From: Cenococcum geophilum 1.58
Lineage: Eukaryota > Ascomycota > Dothideomycetes > Gloniales > Gloniaceae
Assembly (NCBI GenBank): GCA_001692895.1
Contig: KV748224.1
Location: 1,054,001 to 1,118,000, forward strand
DNA: 64,000 bases
Direction: 5' to 3'
The position numbers were made by a program, and so were the translations under genes. The notes beneath the pieces are model-generated. The model saw only the letters and a program-made list of their open reading frames with translations, did not search any database and was not told where the DNA came from. Positions 27,106 to 36,389 of the stretch are shown piece by piece (positions within the stretch are counted from its first letter, which is position 1; each line of letters opens with the position of its first letter).

Positions 27106-27229
27106 AAAGGCCTTAAAAGGCTTTTAGGAAGGGCTTAGGAGCCCTAGAAATAATATTCCTAATATAAATTAATAAATAGAAATGCAATTCTAGTAAAATG
27201 CCTTATTAACTCTATACTATATATATATA

Positions 27230-28056
27230 AAAAGGCTAAGGACCTATCTTGTCTTAGGCTATAGCCCTAATCCTTATAGTTTCCGGAGCCTATCTATTTT
27301 ATATCTAATTTAACCTATTTACTCTTTAGGGCCTTTTATAGCCTACTATAAGCTTTCTTTATAGGTTACGATAATACTATAGTATTAGAGCGCTTTCTAT
27401 AATTTATAAATTAAGGACCTTAGTCTTAATATTCTTTTAAAATATCTTTATAATAATTAAGGTAATCATCTAGTTCCTATATAGAGTCCTTAGTAGGCTA
27501 GCCTAGCTATTTAACTTTATATTAAAGCTTATTCTTAATAGACTTATAGCGTAGTATAGCTTTAACCTTATACCACTCGCCTACTACTTTAGGGTATTTA
27601 ATTAGACCTAGACGGAAGTTCTTTTCTAGTAGTAGTCTATGCTATAGCTCTAGTAGGTTTGTGTAAAACACTAGATATATATAGGCTAGAGATAGGGGTA
27701 GCTAGAGATAGTAGGCTAACTTACTAATTCGTTTTTTTAATTTAAAAGGGACCTAGGAATTTTTATTTTAAGCTTCTTTAATAGTTAACGGGTCTTAATA
27801 TTTATTAAATATAATAGAACCTTGTCGTCTACTCTAAAATACTTATTTTAGTGCTTATAGTTATACTAAAGTCTCTACTACTTTTAGGCATTTTATAGGC
27901 TCTGCTTTATATACTTTTACTACTCCTCCTATTTCTAAAGGTATCCTTATACTCTTTAATAGATATCCTTAAACTTTCCAGTAGGATCCTATAACTAATT
28001 ATATAGCCTTAGCTAGTAATTATTAAGTATACTATTAAACCTAAATAGTTAAGCGC
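27230..28056 (-). mobile_element. Gypsy fragment: integrase C-terminus and chromodomain, second family
   Basis: Minus-strand translation through stops shows a DKVLLYLINIKT-like strand, a PF-KLKKRISKLAYYLQLP module (integrase GPY/F region, about 27,900-27,700) and, further left (about 27,600-27,450), a sequence ending in a chromodomain-like block. This differs from the A-D family and is another chromovirus. It is cut off on the right by the solo LTR at 28057. Confidence 0.6.
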
Positions 28057-28404
28057 TGTTACGAAGTAAGTATAAGCGACGATAATATATAGCAAAGTAG
28101 ATATTATTAAGCTATGTACATAAACTATATAATAAGATTAAGACGTTATATAAGGAAAGAAGGTAGGAAACAGAAAGAAAGAGTATATATTATGGACTTA
28201 GTTGCTTAGTTAACGCGTATACGGAGTAGAATAGGATTTAAGTAGTAGTCCTGGCAGAGCCTAGTAGGATTTAGTAGAACTTAGTAGAATATGGCAGAAT
28301 GTGGCAGATTGCCGTCAGATTACCGTCTTGTAGTCGGTCTTTAGTTACTAAGTTGGTGGAAATAGGTAGATATGTATAAGGTATTATAGGGGTATCTTAT
28401 AATA
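28057..28404. repeat. Solo LTR (TGTTACGAAG family)
   Basis: 348 bp from TGTTACGAAGTAAG to CTTATAATA (a mutated ...ACA end). It is repeated with small indels at 28702-29081. The flanks AGCGC (28052-28056) and GACGC (28405-28409) differ at two positions, each explained by one G-to-A change from a common 5-mer, so they are probably a RIP-altered 5-bp target duplication. Confidence 0.65.
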
Positions 28405-28701
28405 GACGCTATAGGCAATCTAAATTGGTGTATACTTATATAATATATATTACTTTAAATTATAAGCGTACTTTGCGTATAAAAGTAGCTTATACTAGTT
28501 ATTTTACTAGTAGTTTAAATATATTTATAGGTAAGACTCTAGTTTCTAGTTCTAGCGTTTTATTTACCCGTCCGTTTATAAATAGAAAGCTATACTATAA
28601 TAGTGGTCTATCTTTAAATAGAAGTATAGATCCGACTAGTACTAGTTTATAAAAACGCTGCCCCTATTAGTAAGAATAGAGTGCGGCTAATCTACTTTTA
28701 G
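28405..28701. other. Spacer between two LTR copies
   Basis: 297 bp between the solo LTR and the next LTR. A 75-codon plus-strand frame (28425-28652) has no recognisable motif and the Ser/Tyr/Ile-rich make-up expected of AT-rich random sequence. I see no gene. Confidence 0.5.
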
Positions 28702-29081
28702 AGTTATGGAGTAAGTATAAGCGACAATAATATATAGTAAAGTAGATATTATTAAGCTATGTATATAAACTGTATAATAAGATTAAGACGTTATATAAGG
28801 AAAGAAGGTAGGAAAATGGGAAGAAAGGGTATAGATTATAGACTTAGTTGCTTAGTTAATATATACATAGAGTAGAATAGAGTTTAGGTAGTAGTCCTAG
28901 TAGAACTTAATAGGATTTAGTAAAACTTAGTAGAACTTAGTAGAATATAGCAGAATGTGGCAAATTGCCGTTAGGTTACCGCAGATTGCTATTAAATTAA
29001 TATCTTATAGTTAGTCCCTAGTTACTAAGTTAGTGGGAGTAGGTAGATGTATATAAGGTGTTACGGAGGTGTCCTATAACA
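28702..29081 (-). repeat. 3' LTR of Gypsy element F
   Basis: 380 bp, AGTTATGGAGTAAG...GTCCTATAACA, homologous to the solo LTR at 28057-28404. It contains short tandem AGTAGAACTT-like units (about 28,900-28,945) that are also present in the solo LTR. Confidence 0.7.
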
Positions 29082-31086
29082 GTGCCCCCCCTTTAAACTT
29101 AAGCTTCTACGAGGTAAGGTTACAGTAGTTCTGGGTAAAGTTTATAAAAGTCTTTTATGGCTTATATAAGTCCTATAGAGTTAATAGGTTCCTATAAGGG
29201 CTTAATAAAGCCTCTCTATTTCGTAAAATATATATATTAGCGTTTCCGTTTATTATACTTAATATTATTAATTCTTTTAATAAAGTACTCGTCCTTACTA
29301 TTTACTTTAACTAGTAGGGGCGGGTCTTATATCTATTTGGGTAGGGCGTCTAATATAGGGGTAGTAGGGTAAAGGACTAACGTATAGAATATAGGGTGGA
29401 TTTTAACCGTATTAGGGAGCTTTAGTTAATAGGTATAAGAGAAAACAACCTTCTTAACCTTATAAGGACCAGCGTTCTTCTAATTAAGTTTCTTAATAGG
29501 TCGTTTTATATTTAGATTTCTTATATTTAGCTAGATAAAGTTACTAATTTAATAGGCTGGTGCTAGGGTTTGTTTCTTATTTACTGCAGCTTTATAGATA
29601 GATTAGGCCTATATTATTTCGTTAATAAGAAACTGTTATAGTTCCTCTATTTTTTCTATAAATTTATTTACTTCTATAATTTATAAGGCGTAATAAGCGG
29701 GGTAAGGAACATTACTAAAGGGTTTAAAACCTATTTATAGATACTAGCCGTAGTTAGCCAGGAATAGGGAGACCTTTATAGTTTCTAAGATAGAATTATT
29801 TATAGTAAACTTAGCAAATATAAGCTAGCTAATCTAGTTATCTTATAAATATAACATATATATCCGGATATACTATTATATTATAGCGTTTATACGTTCT
29901 ATTTAACTATCTATTTCTAGGTAATATATAGTAAATAGTAGTACTTTAATACGGAGTTAGGTAGTTAGTTCTTTTTAAAATATAGGGATAAACTAGCTAT
30001 ATTTATTAGAGATAATTGTTTTAGGGAGTCTGTAGAGTTTTTATATATAATCTAGGAATAGTTAGATAATAGTAGGCATTAATATATTAGGGCAGGCGAT
30101 TAAGTGCCTTATCTTAAATAGTTAGTCTATAACTACTATAATATTTATATTGCCTTTACTTATAGGGAGGTTAATAATAAAGTTAATTAAGATATCCTTT
30201 TATCTTCGGTCCAGAATAGGTAGTGGCTTTAGTAGGCCGTTATATATCTTATATAAAGCTTTAGCTTTGTAGTAGATATAGTAGCTAGAGACGTATCTTT
30301 ATATTATATTATATATATTTAGCTAGTAATACTCCCGTTAGAGTAGCTCTAGGGTTTTTTTTTGCCTAGGTGGCTAGCCACTAGTAGGTTATATATATAT
30401 TTAAGGAGCTTAAGCTTAAGTTTATTATAGTTAAGTATAATTAGGCGGTTCTAGTAGTATAAGCGGTTCCTATAGACTTCGCATTTACTTAAAGAAATCC
30501 TTTTAGAGCGTCTAATGCTATTTTATATTAGCTTAAGCGTCTTTTAGATAAACTTATTATTTAGGTATTTGTTAGTTATAATCTATTTAATTAATTAATT
30601 AGTTATTTTAAGGACGTATACCGTAATATCTTTAGTAGAAGGGTTAAATAGTTTAGGGTGAAGTAGGGTCTAATTTTAGTAAGAGCGCGCTTCTTTTAGT
30701 GCTAGCGCGTCTTATAAGCATTAGGTTAGGGTATTAGGCTTCTAGCTTTAAACGCCTAGGCGGTATATAATTAAGAATTAAAAATAGAATAGGTATTCTA
30801 ACTAGCGGGCCTAACGGTAGCTTAGCTATTTTGTAGTTATAAAGTACTATAAGTTCTTATAATCGCTAAGGACCTTAATTAAAAATTTAGCGCCTTCTAG
30901 TTTGGATTGCTATTGTTTAAAATATCTAATAATAGCTAACAATTCCTTATCGTAGATCTTGTAGTTATATTAGCTAGGCTTAGTTATTTAAGAAGTATAC
31001 TATAGGGTATAATACTTTATCCTTATTATATTAAGACAGGATGCCTTTAATAACGTAGTTTGATAAGTTGGCTTTTATAACACTTA
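28702..31086 (-). mobile_element. Gypsy element F: 3' LTR, integrase and RNase H, interrupted on the right
   Basis: LTR at 28702-29081 (ends CCTATAACA), then a C-run (GTGCCCCCCC) that is the complement of a polypurine tract, then minus-strand pol. A GPYKVKKVV integrase C-terminal motif lies near 29,450-29,490. The integrase extends to about 30,650, and an RNase H domain read through stops lies at about 30,780-31,080 (blocks like NYVIKGILS and YDKELLAIIR, with at least one frame change). The element is broken at 31086 by the Fot1-like insertion. To the right of that insertion lies a different LTR type, so the 5' half of F is missing. Confidence 0.7.
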
Positions 31087-32932
31087 ACGTAATTAGTAAG
31101 TATCCTGGCCACATAAGTATCCTAGCCACCCCACCAAAAATCGCGAAATACGTGACGCGTTACTTAACCACTACCTTAATGGCCACGCCACGACGACAAG
31201 AAGCCCTTTTTTAAGAGGGTAGACTTAATCTAGCTATTTAAGCCTATAAGTAAAGCCAATTCTTAAGTTTCTAAGCCGCTACTAGTATGTACAATATGCC
31301 CTAGAGCACAGCCCAGCTATATATTAAAGGCATTAAACTAAAACACGATTCTATTAGACTAAATCGCCATCTTATACTAGTATAAGAAGAGAGTCTTAAG
31401 CAGTAGATTCTATTAATAAATTAACGCAGTATACTACCTAGGATTGCTACCATATGGTAGATAGCTAGTTTTCTAGCTGCTTAGTATACTAGGTTAGCTA
31501 CTCTATAACTAGTTAATAAAAAATAGGTATATAATTTTATTAAGCGCTATAATAACCTATAGTCTAAATATGATCGTAAGTATAACTATTAGCGTACTAA
31601 ATATAAGGATCCTATACTTATTCGGGCCTAGTTTAAATACGTTTAAAATATAAAGATATAATATAAAATTCTTAATAAAGATACCTAGAATTTTAACGAG
31701 ACTGGCTTTTAAATAGGTGTTATTACGACTATAAAAGTTATTACTAAAACTAACCTTGCTAGCCGTCCTAGAATAGTATAGCCAGGTAATTAAGAATGGG
31801 TTATAATTATTAAAGCTATTAATGCCCTAGGGGTTATAATTCCACTACTTATTATCTTTAAGGCAATAATATACTAGGCTGCCTAGTATAAGGACAACAT
31901 TATACTATATAACTAGTTAATTGGTATTAGTAATAACGGCTAGATAATAAATAAAATTGGCCTAACCTAGCTAATAGAGGTCTTTAATAAGAATATAAAG
32001 GTTTATATAGTTAACACGCATTAGCTACTAGTACTAGATGGCTATAATAGCCATATATCGCCTAAATTTGATTAGTTTTACCTAGATTATTAAATAGTCA
32101 TCTTTTATATGCTAGCGCATTTATTATATTTACTGCAGCTACTAGATATAGGCTGTTTTTTAGTCCTTAAGTAATTGTATAGATGCCTTGTTTAACAGAT
32201 TATGGGCTATAGTATTAATTATATTAATAAACGCGAATTTCTGCTACTATATAGGCAGGCTAGGCAAATAGTACTGCATTAGAACAATATATAGGTAGGA
32301 TTTACTGCTACTAGCCTAGTTCTATATAGCCCTAATCGCGTATTAATATAGCTGTATACCAAATATTAGACGTTGTTACCCTAATATTAGTAATTAAATA
32401 TATCCTAGATAGCCGAGACACCCTATAATATTACTAAGCTATAATAGTAGACGGCCCTACTAAAGCGTTATTTTAAATAGTATATATATAGCCCACTAAG
32501 TCTAATAAAATAAGCCCTTAGCTAGCTTGTTAAGGGGTACAAAATAGCGATATTAAGCGCTATACTACTTATAAGCGAAAATAAGAAGATATATATAAAG
32601 AACCGGCGCCAAAAAAAGAAAAAGGCATAGCGGCGCACGTATATAGCTAGGGGGGGTATTCTATTAGGAGTAGAAGGGGCTTCTCGTATATAAGCTGCCT
32701 AAGAGGGAGTAGTAGAGGCAGTGGCCGAGTAACCGCAATAGGTAATACGTAAGTGTAGTATATGCAAATCAATAGAATATAATGCACGTACGTGCCCTAG
32801 ACGTCAAATAAATAGCTAGTAGATAGCTACACTAAATACAATTGTTCGTGGTTAAGTAACGCGTCACGTATTTCGCGATTTTTGGTGGGGTGGCTAGGAT
32901 ACTTGCGTGGCCAGGATACTTACCGATCACGT
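31087..32932 (+). mobile_element. Fot1/pogo-type Tc1-mariner element, 1,846 bp, dead transposase
   Basis: Flanked by TA on both sides (31085-31086 and 32933-32934). The terminal inverted repeats are long, starting ACGTGATCGGTAAGTATCC (right arm) and extending through the CCACCCCACCAAAAATCGCG block, about 80 bp in all. Between them lies a plus-strand transposase (about 31,296-32,815) interrupted by many TAG/TAA codons. Read through stops it shows a Tc5-type HTH region followed by a DDE_1 core: FNETGF at about 31,695, LDGYNSHISPKFD at about 32,035 and LLDIGCF at about 32,145. The first catalytic Asp (DETGF in the family) is Asn, a G-to-A change. Size and domain order are normal for fungal Fot1 elements. 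Confidence 0.9.
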
Positions 32933-32934
32933 TA

Positions 32935-33208
32935 AAGAAAAGAACTATCTAGGTAAGGACTATAGTCCTTTAAATATATAATACTGCGCCTAAGAAATAT
33001 ACTAAGTACGTTGGTACGTTAGTACGTTAGTACGTTAGTATATTACGTTCCCACGTTCCCACGTTCCTACGTTTTAAACTTATAACGTAACTTGGCTACC
33101 CCTTATCCTATAGCTTAATTGGTTCCAACGCCTTCCGTACTATCTTAACTAACCTATTTATATCTCTTCTTAGTAGTGCTACTACTACCGATATAAGGTC
33201 TATAATAA
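32935..33208. repeat. Partial LTR related to the element A-D family
   Basis: Begins AAGAAAAGAACTATCTAGGTAAGGAC, close to an internal LTR block of the Gypsy family, and ends with an ACTAACCTATTTATATCTCTTC...TCTATAATA stretch similar to the LTR 3' part. The divergence suggests a related subfamily. It starts exactly at the TA duplication of the Fot1-like element. An array of TACGTTAG/CCCACGT units (about 33,009-33,073) replaces the corresponding LTR segment. Confidence 0.55.
33009..33073 (+). repeat. Short tandem repeats TACGTTAG and ACGTTCCC
   Basis: Several consecutive GTACGTTA(G/T) units are followed by ACGTTCCC/ACGTTCCT units. They are inside the partial LTR. Confidence 0.75.
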
Positions 33209-34005
33209 ATAGATACCTTAACTATATATAATAGCCTAAGGGTAAATATAGAAGTAATATATTAGTAATATAGAGGATTATAAAAAAGGATTATAGATTA
33301 TATCTAAATAGTTAAAGACAATAGTAAGCTAAGGCTCTATATATTAAATCCTCTACTAAAAGGTTTTACGGAACTATATTAGAATACTAAATTACCTATA
33401 ATACTTATAATTAATTATAGACTAGTATAAAGGCTTAGAAGCAAAGTTGTATAAAAATCCCTATATTAGCCTAGGCAGTTACTAGTATATTTCTAGTAGG
33501 CTTCTAATAGGTCTCTTAGTAATCTTCGCGTCTTTTCTTTAGTTATATTTTTTCCCCACTAAGGTTTTTTAGGAGTTTAAAGTAGGGGTTAGATAGATAG
33601 ATAATATATAGCGGTATACTAATATCTCTCTAAATCCCTTCTAGGACGAGACCTTATAATCTCCCTCTACCGTAAGGTAATAGCGATTATGGGCCGACTG
33701 CAAGAAGGGGGGGGACAATATAGGGAATATTATTGCGGTCACCTCGGGTTGCCCTTAGGACAACCCCTGGACGCCCCTCGATGGTCGCCGGTCACGTGCC
33801 GGAGGCACATATAGTCTCTACGATCCCAAAGGCCTTACCTCCTCAAGGATTCGTCTCCTCCACAATCTATCTGTTCCTACAACCGTGCCTTATAGCCCCC
33901 TGTCTACAAAGTCCCCTTATACCACTTATACCTCGGGTTAATAAGGATTTCCACCTAAAAGGCGTTACTAGTAAGGCGCTAACAACCGGAATTGACGAGA
34001 GGGTG
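33206..34005. repeat. Right arm of the roughly 0.8-kb inverted repeat, with MITE-like tip
   Basis: Reverse complement of 22301-23085, but with many more C/G bases preserved, especially in its outer half (33,690-34,005). The outer tip (33976-34005, ending ACCGGAATTGACGAGAGGGTG) nearly matches the right terminal repeat of the MITE at 60275-60416, so this is a true transposon end. The reading frames across 33733-34020 are a by-product of the preserved GC and show no family match. Confidence 0.7.
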
Positions 34006-34838
34006 CAATATTATATATAATATAGCTACAGCGTCGTTATTTAATACAATAGTGTAAGGGATCTTTTATCCCTTACTCGGGTGCATCGCCCAAGGGCTGC
34101 TTAGGGGCAGCCAAGGCCTAGCCAAAGGCTAGGCTTGGCACCTCCTTATAAGCACCTCGGGCTTGCAGCTCTTTCCTCCTCATCGGTTCGTCTCTGTACT
34201 AGGGTATTGCCATACCTACTCTTTACCATATCGTCCTCTTCCATCGACTCTCCTGTGACTCATGCTCGGCTTGCCTGCTTCCTACCGTACACCTAGGCAA
34301 TATGCCTTACAAATAGATAGGGAAGCTAAAGAGCTCTTTACCTTATAGTATTTTTATAATAACTAGACGTTATAAAAGGGTTAAGATACGGCAGTAAAAA
34401 GGGTGATTTTTTTGGTGTATTTTGACGCTCCGTCACCATCAAAACGGCGCCCATAAGCTCTCAGACCCTTGGTGGAAAATTTCGTTGGTTAATAAGGGGC
34501 AGCAGCACGACCATGCACCGCGCATCTCCACCGAGGGTCTGATTTATGAGGTAACCGATTGCGACCTCCCCACATCCAAAGAATTGAGCAGCCGCCAATT
34601 AATATCAACAAACAAACGCTTCGATCTACCTTAGCAGGCCCAGTCAACGCCATTGTGAAATTGAAGTTGAAATACTTGAGCGTGGACATAACCGACGTTT
34701 AATCTTTACATATCGCCAAGTCCATTTCAAGTGTGAGATAGTGTCTTGCTCTAAATCGATAGCAAGGCCTTTGCAAAAAATCATCGGGCCAAAAACTATT
34801 GATCTTCCAACTTTACAACGTGATAAGATTCCGGACAA
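34006..34838. other. Island boundary; no gene recognised
   Basis: Here AT-rich RIP DNA gives way to balanced sequence. Hairpins occur at 34054-34076 (GTAAGGGAT/ATCCCTTAC arms) and at 34,086-34,138 (GGGCTGC/GCAGCC and AAGGCCTAGCC/GGCTAGGCTT arms). From about 34,420 to 34,838 short frames exist on both strands but none has convincing coding character. The last 100-200 bp may belong to the decayed HET gene that follows. Confidence 0.4.
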
Positions 34839-35340
34839 TCAGTGCCGAACATTATACGGCGTGGATGATTCGAAAAATGGTTCCTTACCGCGAAATCAGA
34901 TCAGGGGTGCCAGCAACGATAGCAATTTTAGAATGCAATATCCAGCAACGCACAAGCCGTGAATTTACGCATGATACCGGTTTGCTGAATGCTTTTAGAA
35001 GCATTATTTAGGAAGCCTGTTTGCACAATTTACAGACTATTCAGGGTCTGCCATTTCTGCTCCGTCAGGCTGAAGATCCTTTAGTTCCTTACTATGGGAT
35101 CGGCCTTGCATTTGATTTGAGCTGGACCCACGGAATCCTTCCATATAATTGCCACGCGTGGAGAAGAGAGGGTTTCCCAAGTTAGTCATGGACCGGCTGG
35201 CTGGAAGAGTACAATGGCTTGTTCGGTCTATTGGAGCTACCTCGTACCCAGAAATCCCTTTCAAAGCCAATAACATCGCTAGAGATCTAGCCATCAACGT
35301 GTCACTCAAGGAAGGAGCAATGGTGCCAGTTTAGCAATAC
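34839..35340 (+). pseudogene. HET-domain protein, C-terminal remnant (pseudogene)
   Basis: One plus-strand frame, continued through a TAG at 35009-35011, reads SREFTHDTGLLNAF, then LHNLQTIQGLPF, then SWTHGILPYNCHAWRR and GFPS*SWTGW. HET (heterokaryon-incompatibility) proteins typically carry a S-REL-(S/T)-x-D-x-LNAF block followed by an F-PSWSWAGW block; both are recognisable. The stop inside FPS*SW is what a TGG-to-TAG change would give. After GW the reading must shift frame to continue as GRVQWLVRSIGATS (35,200 onward). A stop, another stop and a frameshift make it non-functional. HET proteins trigger cell death on non-self fusion; this one is dead. The 5' part is not recognisable. Confidence 0.65.
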
Positions 35341-35428
35341 AAGCAGGGAACTCAAGATCTTCCCGGAGCTTGGGTTGGAACCGCCACTATTGGATTTCAC
35401 AAGGTTCGTCGGTCTGGCCCATGGCCTA

Positions 35429-36132
35429 GTATGTATTTAAATCTTATCATAACGACACCCTTCACTAACTCATTGTAGGCGCAAACGCTCCCATACCTAC
35501 CAAAGTATGCACCTCCGACACGACTCCACCGCCATCCGCCCACCGTGAGCCCCGTTGCGTCCATCGCCGCTGTCGCGCCAGTCCGTCCAGGCATCGTCGT
35601 CTCTCTCAACAGGATAAACACCGCTCCAGGACTTACGCCGGCTGACCTCACCTTCGCCTGGACTCGAACTGCTGGCCCCACAGTCACTTGGCCGGCGCCG
35701 GCGCCGACACCTCCACACCCTCCTTTACGGCACCGGCCGCGCCAGCTGCCACAAGCGTCACCTTCACTTAAGATCCCCTTGAAAGCTAATCCCACGCTTT
35801 TCTCCACCGCAACCGCAACCATCAAGATCGACCCCACCATCAAAGATGTCGTTACAATTGACTCGTTTACCTGGACATCGCAGCAAGGCGGCACGCTGTC
35901 CGTAACCGCGCACTCGAACGTAGTCGACGGCTCGAACAAGGGCATGAGCCTCGTGCTTAGCGGCAACACCACGTTGGCTATGTCCAGCTCCGGCGGCAAG
36001 TGGACGTACCAGGCGGGTGGCACGAAGAAGCCGACGGGTGTGCAGGCGAAGAGTGATCTCGGCGGCGTGAGCGCCGCGTTGACAATGACGGCAGCAAGGA
36101 GGCGGAGAGCGGCGTTGGCCGCAGGATTGTAG
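35429..36132 (+). pseudogene. Secreted-type protein with PKD-like and Ig-like domains, frameshifted
   Basis: The plus-strand frame that is open from 35479 contains a PKD-like signature, LTFAWTRTAGPTVT (about 35,650-35,690), of the type found in extracellular beta-sandwich domains. Immediately after it the expected continuation (DTSTPSFTAPAAPAATSVTFT) lies in another frame at 35,708-35,770, then the first frame resumes as ATATIKIDP...SLGG through 36132. This implies two compensating frameshifts, near 35,687 and 35,770. Upstream, a similar switch gives ANAPIPTKVCTSDTTPP in a second frame. A plausible intron (GTATGT at 35429, CTAAC branch, TAG at 35478) precedes it. No credible start was found. 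The downstream half (35,800-36,132) has good codon usage and a SxLGG strand typical of Ig-like repeats. A gene model with unusual introns cannot be fully excluded. Confidence 0.5.
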
Positions 36133-36389
36133 AAGCAGGGGAAGCAAAATGCTATGTCTACTACACCCCGAAGACATCTAGGGTGTCTAATTTCACGAGT
36201 CTAAGTCTTACTGGTTCACGACCTAGGGATTTACCGGATGAGCAAAATCTAATGTCTGTATAATTTTGTGGCGATATCTAGTCATTACGATTATCTTACT
36301 CTTATTCATCATCGACTCCTTGAAATCGTATATACAATACGTGCCATCTTCGCGTGTCTAATCTATACACGTTATTTCTCCTCTGCTAA

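Noticed and set aside
28425..28652. 75-codon frame between two LTRs
   Set aside because: AT-rich biased composition, no start context or motif, located between repeat copies; most likely chance.
1..34005. Starship-type giant mobile element
   Set aside because: No tyrosine recombinase (DUF3435) captain, no cargo genes; the region is explained by nested LTR and DNA transposons.
33733..34020. 95-codon frame at the right inverted-repeat tip
   Set aside because: It coincides with a transposon terminal repeat, and the homologous left arm has no open frame.
35397..36023. 208-codon minus-strand frame overlapping the PKD-like pseudogene
   Set aside because: It is the antisense of GC-rich coding sequence; Cys/Arg/Gly-rich with no motif, and the plus strand has recognisable domain signatures.
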